From Phaeoceros laevis (Eukaryota > Anthocerotophyta > Anthocerotopsida > Notothyladales), in contig JBNGIQ010009040.1 of NCBI GenBank assembly GCA_049999765.1, forward strand, positions 71,040-115,072: a DNA stretch of 44,033 bases. Reading direction: 5' to 3'. How positions within the stretch are numbered: the stretch's first letter is position 1; every line of letters starts with the position of its first letter. Below the pieces are notes generated by a model. It saw only the letters and a program-made list of their open reading frames with translations. It was not told the DNA's origin and ran no database searches. Position numbers and translations under genes: made by a program. Shown here piece after piece: positions 11,617 to 21,298 of the stretch.

Positions 11617-13106
11617 ATGGCAATGCATACTTATAAGTGGAATATGATATACTTTTCTTTTACAATTTTGCATCTAGTGAGTGTAGCAGGTTTACCATAT
11701 GAAGCACATCTTCATGACTCCACTAACTACGCCTTGTGTGAGCATGCTGTGAAATCTTGGGCACATCAAGAGCTTATCAAAATGAGAGAGTCTAATGCTT
11801 TAGAGTCATAGTAGATGAAACAACTTTTGTTCTTCCTTCATATTCCTAGAACCGGTGGACAAACTTACTCTTCATGTATGTTGAAAAACTTATTCACATC
11901 GGAGGAAAAGTGTCCTAATTCGTATGATAAATGGTGGTTTGATGTTTACCAGCCAAGCTGCAAGTTAATCTCAACTCATGATGACTTTAGTATAATGACT
12001 ATGCTTCCTCAATCATTGACATCAGCTATTGCAAATGTTCGACATCCACTTCAACGTGTCATAAGCTCATATGAGTTTGCAATTGAAGTCGGTGGTCGTG
12101 AAGTTCTTATGCTGCAAAGGGAAAAAGATATAGATCTAGAACAACTTAAACCAGGGACTATCAACACCTATGATGTGTGGCCATGGAAGTATCTAGCTCC
12201 ATTTTTTGCAAATGATTTAGGGACTATCAACACCTATGATGTGTGGCCATGGAAGTATCTAGCTCCATTTTTTGCAAATGATTTAGTGAGCCGTAACGTA
12301 CGTAAAAGAAATAGGAGTGAGACTTTTTGCATGAAGGGCCCTATAATAGATGAGATACAGTTATGCCGCTTCACGAGTTTATTGAGCATCCAGTAGCAAT
12401 GGACCTTGTGCATAATGGTGCTGTGCTTCAAATAGCAGGGCTTACAAATAATTCCCTTATTAAGGACTCACACCAAATACGTAGCTGTATAACTCAACAT
12501 GATGCCCTTGGTGTATATATCTTAGAAGTGGCAAAACTGCGTATGGACACGTTTCTATTTGTGGGCCTTACAGAGAAGCATCAAGAGTCTGCATTGCTAC
12601 TCACCAAAATTATTCATCAACAAAGTTCAATATTTATCAACAAGAGCTTTGGAAATGCAAATGCTACAACTTATCATAATGATAGGAATGGATTCAATTA
12701 TATGGGTAAGAACAGTACGAATGACTTTCTTTTGGAAGAAGCTTGGATCACTCAGGTTATAGACTCTTATAGTAAATGTATTCCACAAATTCAGGCTATG
12801 CATTCATCTCGTGCTAGTCGTGATCTTAGGCGAATTCAGCGTGTCATAAGAAAACCTCTACTCAATTTTACTCGGGCTTTTAGGGATGCAATAAATAACT
12901 TGGTGATCACAAAGATTATGCAATTGAACAAATTGGATGTGGAACTTTATGATCATGCAAAAATAGTTTTTGAAAAACAAAAAAGTTTCATGGAGGAAAC
13001 TTGTGGAGAAGTATTGACAAATGATTCTATAAGTAGCATGGACTTGCTTATCTTACTTCTATTCGCAATGGTCATACTCTTTCTTATTGCCACTTGGTTC
13101 ATATGA
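11617..13106 (+). pseudogene. TPST: Tyrosylprotein sulfotransferase (plant TPST type), disrupted
   Basis: The reading has a signal-peptide-like start (MAMHTYKWNMIYFSFTILHL), then CEHAVKSWAHQELIKMRESN, a TAG-TAG pair at 11809-11814, and MKQLLFFLHIPRTGGQTYSS, which is the PAPS-binding loop of plant TPST. CPNSYDKWWFDVY, THDDFSIM, VRHPLQRVISSYEFAIEV and DVWPWKYLAPFF follow. Near 12363 the frame shifts by one base and continues as MPLHEFIEHPVAMDLVHNGA, LQIAGLTNNS, LFVGLTEKHQESA and LDVELYDHAKIVFEKQ, ending in a C-terminal membrane helix (LLILLLFAMVILFLIATWFI). This matches the type I topology of the plant Golgi enzyme that sulfates tyrosines in peptide hormones. Lesions are two stops, a 66-bp internal duplication and a frameshift. 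It has no introns, so it may be a decayed retrocopy. An intron spanning the stops is not excluded but no good borders were seen. Confidence 0.85.
12154..12285 (+). repeat. 66-bp perfect tandem duplication inside the TPST relic
   Basis: The segment starting 'gggactatcaacacctatga' at 12154 is repeated immediately at 12220. It duplicates 22 residues (GTINTYDVWPWKYLAPFFAN plus DL) in frame. The copies appear identical, so the duplication is recent. Confidence 0.92.
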
Positions 13107-14030
13107 CAACATATATGTAGAAAAAAGCAAAATGTTGACAACAACCTAGGTCCTATAGCTATAAAAACAAGGTAGAAAAAACATTTGTCTAGCTCACTGA
13201 ATCAATTATTATTGTAAATCATCAATACATAATATAGAATGAATCGGCTGATGTTGTATATCATAATGTAGTAAGGTGGTTTTCACTGAAAAAGTTACAT
13301 TTCATGTGTCATAAAATATATCACTCTCATATTCTAAGAAATGTATCCAGCCATATTTGACTTCATAACTAGTCCGAGACTAGTCGACTAAGCCACAATT
13401 TTTTTTCCCCTATTGTGGTAACAGTGGTATTGACTTGACTTATTGCTCGTTTTTGGCAATAATTCTGTGTCAACATGTGCATTAGCAGCTTGTTAGAAGT
13501 GGGACGTGAAATAAAGATTTGCGAGTGTACCTGTTTCGCCGGTGGGGGAGTGAACGTAAAATGGAGTGGGAAGGACGTTTCCTCAAGGCCTTGGGTATAT
13601 TTGCAGCCAAAGCTGAAGGCCCCCAAAGAACCTGCTTACACGAGGCATGTGCTTACTTGGGTATCTTTGGCGCCATCTCACGCGCCCAGCTTACATCGTC
13701 GCTGGTCACGCGGATGAACTTGGGCATGTTCCTGAGGTCTGCTGCAGGTGCTCCAAAAGCTTGGGGCAGCCTTCATGTTCCATCCTTGCACAAGTCCCTT
13801 CCCTTGAACATGTCCACATGCACAGAGCATGAAGGCCCTCTAAAAAGAAGCCTTCAAGATGTTCCATCCTTGCACAAGTCCCTTCCCTGGAACATGTCCA
13901 CAGGCACAGAGCTAAGCCTTGTGTCTCCTCACTTTTGTTTGTTGGAGCTGGTGGTAGAAATCCAGCCTCCTTCAATCTCCCGTGCGAGGCCTCTATTTCG
14001 GAACAAGGTAGAGCCCTCGCGCTGAGTCAA
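13107..14030. other. Island edge and gene-poor stretch with an 82-bp duplication
   Basis: AT-rich sequence grades into normal composition near 13500. At 13779-13829 and 13861-13911 a block of about 51 bp containing 'tccatccttgcacaagtccc' is repeated with an 82-bp offset and a few differences. On the minus strand these lie just downstream of the PPR remnant at 14.0 kb and may be more of its debris, but I see no clear PPR motif here. Confidence 0.5.
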
Positions 14031-14960
14031 TCACAGCAGAGAATCATTGCACTCCCTCACAGCTGAAATTGACAGGACATCAGCATGCCTGCCATCAGGA
14101 GGCAAAACATCCGTAACATGGTCTGCTAAAATCGGGCCTTCCTGCTCTTTACTTGTGTACAATTTTGGGGCCTGGGAACCAAGCCCGTGCTCTGCATACC
14201 CTTTTATCATGGCAGTCCATGCTACAGCATCCCTTGTGACCAGACTGTCAAACAGCTTGCGTGCATCTTCGAACTGGCCATACTTGCATACATATTTGCG
14301 AGACAAGTTCCAGTACTACGTATACGTCACCTGGAAGCAATGCTCTCTACAATCCTTGCCCTGCTGTAGAGCACCAGCACTTTCACAGGCTTTGAGGAGG
14401 CAAAACATACGTAACATGGTCTGCTAAAAATCAGGCCTGCCTTCCTGCTGTATGCTTGCATACAATGTAAGGGCCTGGGGACCAAGCCCGTGCTCGGCAT
14501 TCCCATTTATCAAGGCAGTCCATGGTACTGCATCCCCTGTGACCGGACTGTGAAACAGCTTGCGTGCATCTTGCAACTGGCCACACTTGGGTACATATTT
14601 ACGAGGCAAGTGCCCAGTACAGAAACTACGTCACCGTCAAGCAGTCCTCTTACAATCCCTGAATACAGCTGCTGCTGCCCTGCTGTAGAGCATGAGCACC
14701 TTGGTGCAGGGTTTTGCTGTCGTGCTCCATCCCAGCTGCATGCCCCAGCTACCACTCCTGTCTCTAGGGACAGATGCCTTCCTCACGCACCGTGTCTGCA
14801 AAAAACAGGCCTGCTCCATCTTGCATACAGTGTACTCATTCGTGCTCATTTGTGTGGTTCGTCTCTCGAAGACAGTCAGCTTCGCATGGACCCGGCAGGC
14901 TTGTGTAACCGTGTCCCGTGGCTGCTTGATCACATTGCACGGAGCTGTTGCTGCCCATCC
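14031..14960 (-). pseudogene. Decayed PPR array
   Basis: Minus-strand units about 305 bp apart are recognisable: KYVPKCGQLQDARKLFHS, TGDAVPWTALING, EHGLGPQALTLY near 14460-14600, and KYVCKYGQFEDARKLFDSLV, TRDAVAWTAMIKGYAEHGLG near 14160-14300. They are joined by FCLLKACESAGALQQGKD in a shifted frame (about 14340-14420). More diverged material extends to about 14950. Stops and shifts interrupt every unit, and there is no start or C-terminal domain. The sequence is close to the plus-strand relic at 740-1020, so both derive from one PPR subfamily. Confidence 0.7.
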
Positions 14961-15295
14961 GCCTGCTGCTGATTTGATCTTCCATCGATGCGGACTTCAG
15001 GCGAAGAGATGAAGCGGCGTACGATAGCAAGAAGAACACATCATTGCGGAAATGAATGTGGTAAAATTTCTCCCTACGGAGAGAGCACTAAATTTAGAGT
15101 GTGACAAGTGGCAGGTCATCTACGGCAGACCGAAGGCACAAGTGCTCGGGAAATGCCGCCCTGGTGATTAGCCTAACAAATACTGCACTAGAAAGAGAGC
15201 CAGAAGTGTGGATCCACTGAGCAGCTTTCTGCAATTCATCAAAATGCTACAAAATGAGAGACAGGATGAGCAGGATCCTGTGGAATTACCTTCTC
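14961..15295. other. 3' flank of FAD6, no gene recognised
   Basis: This short interval lies downstream of the desaturase stop and upstream of the PPR relic. It probably contains the FAD6 3' UTR. Confidence 0.45.
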
Positions 15296-16696
15296 TCAAG
15301 GGTTGGATGCCTGCGCATCCGGAGAGCTTCGAGAATCCACGCTGTTGGCAGCGGTCTGGGGTAGTACTACTGCTGCCCCCGGGCCGTCCCTGGCCAACTT
15401 GTCGAACTTGACCCACTTCCTCTTCTCGGCATCGAACAAATTGCACTCGCTTATGATGGTAGAGATGAGAGGCAGGCCAAAGACAGCCTTGTTGAGATGC
15501 TTGTCCCAGTTGCGCTGCAGAGCGTCGTAGGCCATTCTGAGGTTGTAGCTGGGAATCCTGGTGGAGATGTGGTGCGGAATATGCACGCTGATGTCATGGC
15601 AGAGGAAGTCCACCCAAGCCGGGTACTCACAGTGCACGGTTCCATTGAGCTGCGCAGACACAGCGCTCCACTCTCGGGACTGCCTGAAAGGGATGTGAGG
15701 AGCTGTGTGGTGCACCAGCGTGAAGGTGCTCATCCAGAAGTGGAACCCCATCCAAGGCAGCAACCACCACTTGACGAATCCCAGGGGGCCTTGCAGCACC
15801 AGCAGCGGCAGCAATGCCAACACACCAAACGCGGCCACAGCTGCCAAGCTGACCTTCACCTTCGCTTGCTCCTGGGGTCGGTATTTCTTGAGGTCGAAAT
15901 GCCACAGGAGCCAGTGGCCGACGGACGCCAGCCACCACAGCGGCCCCATGGCAGCCTCCATGAGCATCCTGCTGCCTTTCCCGGCCCTGTCGTACTGGTG
16001 AGGGCGGAAGGGCTGCCAGGCCGTGTCCATGATGAGCTTGTTGGTGTGCGCGTGGTGAGTGTTGTGCTTGATCCGCCAGGGCTCGAAGGGGTAGATGAGA
16101 GGAGCCATCATGATGGTGCCTACCACGTCGTTAACCAGCTGGCTCCTGGAGAAGGAATTGTGGCCGCAATCGTGGCCGATGACGAACAGCCCTGTCACAG
16201 CCGTCCCCAGGTAAGCGTACACAAGAGGATAGAGGTACCAGGGAGCCACAGCCAGTGCAGCATAGCCAGCCGCCACTGCCGTCAAGGTGATCACCACAGT
16301 CTTGGCCGCCTTCAGATCGTCCACCTGAAACACCTCCTTAGGCAGAGACTTCACCACATCCTGCAGCGTCAGCCCCTCGGGCACCTCTTCTCCCAGCTGC
16401 GTGAATCCAGGCACCGAGGTGCGCGGGCTGCTTACGGGCGCAGAGATGGCGCTCACGCCCCGGTTGCACCTTTCCCTAGAATACTTGTTCACCCGCACCA
16501 CCCTGAGGGCCTTCCTCTGCCACCTCTGCTCCCAGCCCTCGCCGGCCGCACGCAATGCTGTACCTACACTCCCTGATCTGCGAGGAGGCCAGACGGATCT
16601 GAGGGAGGAAGAGGAGGAGGAGGAGGAGGGGGAGCAGGCCGCCTTCACCTGGTCGAGCGAAACGCAAAGAGACGTGGGGCACAAGCTGGCTTCCAT
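15296..16696 (-). CDS. FAD6: Plastid omega-6 (delta-12) fatty acid desaturase, FAD6 type (intronless)
   Basis: The 466-residue product starts MEASLCPTSL. The frame is open upstream but has no other ATG. A Ser/Arg-rich plastid transit peptide covers about the first 70-80 residues, including a serine run. The three histidine boxes of membrane-bound desaturases are HDCGH (175-179), HNTHH (211-215) and HIPHH (372-376), binding the di-iron centre. Hydrophobic segments lie at about 133-172, 285-303 and 308-328. FAD6 introduces the second double bond into oleate and 16:1 on plastid galactolipids at the inner envelope, using ferredoxin. Overall spacing and length fit FAD6 rather than the ER enzyme FAD2, which lacks a transit peptide. 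Angiosperm FAD6 genes have many introns, so the single exon here is notable. Its upstream region is part of the tandem duplication starting at 16781. Confidence 0.94.
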   Translation of the reverse strand: MEASLCPTSLCVSLDQVKAACSPSSSSSSSSLRSVWPPRRSGSVGTALRAAGEGWEQRWQRKALRVVRVNKYSRERCNRGVSAISAPVSSPRTSVPGFTQLGEEVPEGLTLQDVVKSLPKEVFQVDDLKAAKTVVITLTAVAAGYAALAVAPWYLYPLVYAYLGTAVTGLFVIGHDCGHNSFSRSQLVNDVVGTIMMAPLIYPFEPWRIKHNTHHAHTNKLIMDTAWQPFRPHQYDRAGKGSRMLMEAAMGPLWWLASVGHWLLWHFDLKKYRPQEQAKVKVSLAAVAAFGVLALLPLLVLQGPLGFVKWWLLPWMGFHFWMSTFTLVHHTAPHIPFRQSREWSAVSAQLNGTVHCEYPAWVDFLCHDISVHIPHHISTRIPSYNLRMAYDALQRNWDKHLNKAVFGLPLISTIISECNLFDAEKRKWVKFDKLARDGPGAAVVLPQTAANSVDSRSSPDAQASNP

Positions 16697-17000
16697 CGCT
16701 ACCACAGCTACCGCTGCCAATGCCGCAACTTGGAGACAGTGGACCGAGGGAAGACGATGGGAGGAGGTGCTCTGACAGTCGGAGATTCGTCCCGCCCTTC
16801 TGCTGTATCCGGACAAGAGAGATTTGCCAGCTACGGTTCCCTGTCATTTCCTTCTCAGTGAAGAGAGAAGTCTAATTCCAGCGACAAGTCACAAGTCTTT
16901 ATTATTCTTTAATATAAGGCCTAAATTATTCTATATTGATCTATAATTTCTATATTGGCCTAAACTGGTGAGTGGTCTATAATAATAGACGTGGTCCAAT

Positions 17001-18395
17001 AGGGGGACTCAAACATCCCCCGTCGGCCCGCCCTGGGCCCCGTCCGCGGCTCACGGGGGCCCCGTCCCGGGAAAACTCCACCGTCCGGTTTCGCTGTTGT
17101 TTTTTAAGATTTGTTTGTTTGTTCATTAGGCGTATGCAGCCATAAGGCTACGATGCCAAACCGGAGAATAGAGAACACCAAGTGTCTAAGCCTAAGCTAC
17201 ACCTAAAAAGATAACTTAACTATGATGACACCCTTAGAGGAAATGAAATATGAGCAAGCTAAAAAAGGAAATTGTCTAAAAATAATCACCAATGCATAGA
17301 AAATAAGAGACCAATCGTTGTTGAAGTGTCGGGTCGTTGAGTAATTGACGAAGGCAAGGGAAGGACCCCTTAAAGATTCGCAACCACACTGAGCGAGTGG
17401 CAAGGCATTTGCCCCGAGGATGTGAGTCCGAATCTCCTCCGCAGCCCCACATTTACGACAAAATGGCAAGCCTGGATTGTTGAAGCAGCAGAAGTAAGTC
17501 CCAATGGCCATGTGGCCAGTCCGAAGTTGGGTGAGGAAGGAGGAGATGCGTCTCTCATGAGCAGCCATGCGCTTAAGCACAGACGGTGATGGGTCACTCC
17601 CCACCACCTGTTTCAAGGCAGATGCCTTAGAAGAAGACGTCCACATATGATGCCATCTGGAGAGCATGGAGGAGCTGATGATTTGAAATGCCCGTGATTT
17701 AGTCAAAACCTGATCTGCTGCAGCCACAGGGAGGAGGGTAGCCGCTTTAGCTAGCGAATCAACAACTTCGTTTCCAACAATCTTGTGGTGGCCCGGGATC
17801 CAGTGGAGTAGCAGAGAGATGTGAGGGTAGGAATGGAGGAGGGATTGAACAGCAGCAAGAGCGGCCATGGAGGAGCTTTGTCCAGAGTAGGCTGAGACAT
17901 TGAGAAGAGAGGAAATGGCAGCCTGGTTATCAGAGAAGATGGTTATCGAGCGAACATGAGGAAGCTTCGGTGAGGAGGATAGAGGGTAAAGAAAGCAAAA
18001 CCTTGACAATCGCGAGGAGTTTTGCATCATAGATGCCACCGAAGTGGCCAAGGCCGAAGAGAGTTGATGCAATAGTTGCTCTTGGAAGTAGTAGACCGCA
18101 GCACACCGCAGCACCACCTGCTTTGTTGTCGAGGAGAGAGGAGAGAGCATCTCTATATACTGAAAGAGAGTGAGGGACAAGGTAGAGAGGAGTGTAGGCA
18201 ATTGCTTCCTGAGGCTGTTTTTTAAGAATAAACTAACTAAACTACCAAGAACCACTAACTAAACTACCAAATCCCGCGCGCAAATGGGCGACTCAAACAT
18301 GGTGCACCCAGGATTGACGGGGGACCCGTCAGGACCCGACGGTGAACCCTAATCGCCCGTGAGAGTTCCTGACGGGGGGATGTTTGAGTCCCCCT
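17001..18395. mobile_element. TIR element, 1,395 bp, 3-bp target duplication (AAT)
   Basis: The left end reads AGGGGGACTCAAACATCCCC (then CGTC), and the right end is its reverse complement apart from one extra C. AAT precedes the element (16998-17000) and AAT follows it (18396-18398). The paralogous empty site at 18851-18858 reads CCAATATA, with a single AAT at 18853-18855, so the boundaries are exact. Subterminal GACGGGG/CCCCGTC-type repeats are present at both ends. There is no transposase. The interior carries a decayed RNase H-region sequence in minus orientation. A 3-bp duplication is typical of PIF/Harbinger and CACTA elements, but the duplicated triplet is not TWA and the ends do not start CACTA, so the superfamily is undecided. 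Confidence 0.88.
17203..18180 (-). pseudogene. Retroelement RNase H and C-terminal region, degenerate
   Basis: The minus strand encodes an RNase H-like segment: GGIYDAKLLAI in one frame (near 18010), then ITIFSDNQAAISSLLNVSAY, LLLHWIPGHHKIVGNEVVDS and LAKAA in another. It is followed by FLTQLRTGHMAIGTYF and a CRKCGAAEEIRTHIL cysteine/histidine motif, as found after the RNase H of some non-LTR retrotransposons. The frame change between YDAK and SDNQ shows decay, and the reverse transcriptase part is absent. It lies entirely inside the TIR element, so it was captured or inserted there. Confidence 0.75.
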
Positions 18396-19127
18396 AATAT
18401 AGACCACTCACCGAGAGGCAAATTCTTCTGTGTGGCCACCCATCCCTTCAAACACATTGAAAATCAGGGTTTTCGACGGAGGAGGTCTCGACTACACCAC
18501 AAAGCCCAGAAGGTCAGCAGTGAAGTTTCTCTGCTCACACAGATTGCAACACGCATGCACTGTGACCTCCCCTGATACGCCGCATTCATGAGCTGTGGTA
18601 GGTCTGCGTCCAATTCAAATCTGTAGGCACAGATGGGAGATTCGTCCCGCCCTGCTGCTGTATCCGGACAAGAGAGATTTGCCAGCTACGGTTCAATGTC
18701 ATTTCCTTCTCATTGAAGAGAGAAGTCTAATTCCAGCGACAAGTCACAAGTCTTTGTTATTCTTTAATATAAGGCCTAAATTATTCTATATTGATCTATA
18801 ATTTCTGTATTGGCCTAAACTGGTGAGTGGTCTATGATAATAGACGTGGTCCAATATAGACCACTCACCGAGAAGCAAATTCTTTTGTGTGGCCACCCAT
18901 CCCTTCAAACACATTGAAAATCAGGGTTTTCGATGTAGGAGGTCTCGACTGCACCACAAAGCCCAGAAGGTCAACAGTGAAGTTTCTCTACTTACACAGA
19001 TTGCAACACGCATGCACTGTGACCTCCCCTGATACGCCGCATTCATGAGCTGTGATAGGTCTGCGTCCAATTCAGATCTGTAGGCACAGATGGGAGCGTT
19101 GAAGAGGCTATCAGCTGCGAAGGACTC

Positions 19128-19418
19128 TCCATGTCCGAAAGGCTTGGTGAAGATATTGACAGGGCTGTAAAGGCCATCTCTGACTCAGCGCATGAACTTA
19201 TGAAGAACACATCAAGAACAACCGAGCAGCCATTGACAAGATCGTGGAGGTCCTTGAAAAGGAAACTATGACTGGGGACGAATTCAGGGACCGGTACCTC
19301 ATTTCAGAGTACACTGAATTCCGGTTCAAAACAGGGTAACCCTAAGGCTACCAACTCCTGTCGCCGTGTAGGTTGATGGGATGGAAGTGACGGGCCTCTG
19401 GACAGACTTGTCCTATGG
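19128..19418 (+). pseudogene. Duplicated 3' end of FTSH2
   Basis: This segment matches about 9386-9680: the end of the FTSH2 coding region ([13 protein letters not shown] onward, here altered), the stop codon and about 50 bp of 3' flank. It contains small deletions and insertions (for example the codons around YEVALGHI and FRALLSEY) that break the frame. It starts about 30 bp after the end of the tandem duplication. It has no upstream FtsH sequence, so it is a dead fragment. Confidence 0.92.
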
Positions 19419-19621
19419 CTGAATTATCCGGACGTTGCCACCAGCTTTCTGCGCACACAGCAAAAAGATGCCCACATAGCATAAGAGCTTAGATCAAATC
19501 AAGTAACACTTCCGAGTGTTGGCAGAAACCGTTCTATAGCAGAAAGAGAGTAGACCTGAACAGAAGATCTTCAAAAGGGTGACAGTTTTTTGAGATTTTG
19601 TAGCTATCCTTCTCCCACATC

Positions 19622-21214
19622 CTATTCAGAATCAGTATCATATGCAGCAAAAAGTGTAGTGAGGGCGGTGTCGGCAGATCTTGGCCTCACTACAAACGCT
19701 GGGCCTGGCTTGGTGTTCCTCTTAGATTGCTGCCCTGGTCAGATACACAACACAAAGAACGGCAGAGGTTACGGCATGTGCCTGCTTCAGTGCAATGCAA
19801 TCTAGGTGGTCACAAATTCACCTACCTTGAATGACATCTTCAGAGACACGATCCACCGGCGGGTCCTTTTCTATAGCTACCACAGTGTCCATTTTTCTTT
19901 TTCTCTTCCTACTCACAGGTGCTGCTAAATCATCATCGTCATCTTCATCCTGCTCAATCCGCCGTACATATTTTCCGGAATTCTACAAGGAGCACCAGAT
20001 TTCAGTTCCGCAAAGAGGAAGATCATGCTAAAGACTGAACAGAACAAGTTTTCACTATGCAACCTACTCGGGAGTCTGCATACCTGGAAAACAATATAGC
20101 GGAGAACTGCTTCATCTTCTTCATCTAGCTCTTTCTCCTGCAAATGCAGGATTTTCCCCGTCACACATGTTCAATAGCAAAAAAGACCGACCGCCCCAAA
20201 CATCCAAGCATGAGAGTAAGAAATGGTTTTGCACCTTTTGCTGCTGAGTACGTTTCAGAGCATGTAGCAGTTCTTCAGTGCCAACAGTGGCATGTCGTGC
20301 CTGCCGACAGCAAGCAAGGGACAAACTTGTTTAGCATGGAGCACTCAGTTCGGAAAAGCTAAGATAGTGGAAGCCATGTGAGAACAAGACTACATTCATA
20401 CCCTCATGGACTTCATTTCATCCAAGGCAGCAAGGATGTCCATCTCTTGCTTCGATTCTATGGTCCGGTTCTCCAATGATTTCATAGGATCACCCATTTC
20501 TTCTGTATCTCTCTTCTTCTTCGCATCATCCAAAGCCTATATTGTGGTAACAAAAAACAAGACAAACCTGTCAAACATATTGCAATAAAATATCATGACA
20601 ACGAGATGACATGGGCAAAACTGAGCTAGCAAGCGAGAGTGCTGATAGATTCTACAGAGACAAAGGTTTCAGCCTTTACCCACCACAGCACATAAAACAA
20701 GTTTCACACATCAGCCCCGACTACTTTATCTCAGGATATAATTACCTCATCGGCTGCTCGCCAGGGTTCGAGGTTTCTCGTGCCTCCAGTCTCCATGACG
20801 TAGTCACTATTTCGTGGATCTGTCTTTATTGTCAGCTCAGCCGAACACCGACTGCACTTGAAATAGAACCTAAAAATTTGAATCTCGAGATAGGTCTGCA
20901 AAAGTGCAAACGTCGTCAAAGGAATGCTGAAAGACAAAACACAAGGAATCCATGAATGAGCTACATATCTCTAAGACCTTGTCTTGCAACAGGGCTACCA
21001 GAAGCAGCAGACTGACCTCGCCGACAACGTCTTCCTTCCGAGAATTGAATTTGGTCCCCTTGTAGACGTAGTTCCCACAGGAGATGCACCTGATGCTCAT
21101 CGGAAGCATCATCCGAACCTTTATTTGCTGATTCTTCGACTCCCGGCGCCTTGGGATTTTAGAGGGGTCGAAGTCTGGGGGGTAATACTTGTTCAAAACC
21201 TTCCGTTCCCCCAT
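19622..21214 (-). CDS. YJU2: Splicing factor YJU2/CWC16 family (CCDC94-like)
   Basis: Seven exons join in phase: 21214-21017, 20895-20746, 20536-20402, 20300-20235, 20137-20084, 19982-19826 and 19734-19622. The product is 290 residues. It starts with the family signature [20 protein letters not shown]. Zinc-binding pairs lie at C43/C46 (CISC) and C80/C83 (CSRC), with FNSRKEDV and [18 protein letters not shown] between and after them. An alpha-helical/coiled region ([20 protein letters not shown]) follows, then an acidic-basic tail ([19 protein letters not shown]) and a C-terminus ending AAYDTDSE. Yju2 joins the spliceosome around Prp2 action and promotes the first transesterification step. 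Introns are about 90-210 bp. An inverted, incomplete copy lies at 22723-22947. Identity is secure. The last two exon junctions rest on phase and consensus only. Confidence 0.93.
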
Positions 21215-21298
21215 TTGGCCCGCTGCTGTCAATCCTTCAATCGTCTGCAGCACCGGGAAAAATCCTAGTCCAGAACAATGACGACAACTCGTACGAGG

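Larger units (their letters stand above)
10560..13480. other. AT-rich island
   Basis: Composition shifts abruptly near 10560 from roughly balanced to strongly AT-rich, with many A/T runs, and returns to normal near 13480-13540. The island contains one recognisable gene relic, a tyrosylprotein sulfotransferase, and a 93-bp-spaced direct repeat. The remaining parts (10560-11337 and 13107-13480) hold no recognisable coding sequence. The step is visible by eye, but I have not computed exact GC values. Foreign or transposed origin, or a different mutational history, could explain it. Confidence 0.7.
16781..19096. repeat. Tandem duplication of ~461 bp, first copy interrupted
   Basis: Copy 1 is 16781-17000 continued at 18396-18639. 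Copy 2 is the uninterrupted 18636-19096. Both begin 'ggagattcgtcccgccc' and end 'ggcacagatgggag', and both contain 'aagtctaattccagcgacaa', 'ggtgagtggtctat' and 'gacctcccctgatacgccgc', with only scattered substitutions. The left part begins 85 bp upstream of the FAD6 start codon, so copy 1 includes FAD6 5' flank. The interruption is the element at 17001-18395. Confidence 0.93.

Noticed and set aside
11809-11814. TAG as a sense codon (variant genetic code) in the AT-rich island
   Set aside because: The same relic has a frameshift and a duplication, and TAG ends other genes in the window. Decay is the simpler reading.
13519-14025. 168-codon plus-strand frame with an internal repeat
   Set aside because: The repeat is an 82-bp DNA duplication next to a decayed minus-strand PPR array. 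The product resembles no protein and crosses a composition boundary.
15497-16576. 359-codon plus-strand frame
   Set aside because: It is antisense to the FAD6 coding region. The His/Pro/Gln-rich product is a codon shadow.
16600-16640. GAG-GAG microsatellite as a regulatory repeat
   Set aside because: It is the antisense of a serine run within the FAD6 transit peptide.
16781-18856. Direct repeats flanking an RNase H frame, resembling a small LTR retrotransposon
   Set aside because: The repeats extend beyond the interval as a complete tandem duplication, and the second copy holds the empty insertion site. The real element ends are the inverted repeats at 17001 and 18395 with an AAT target duplication.
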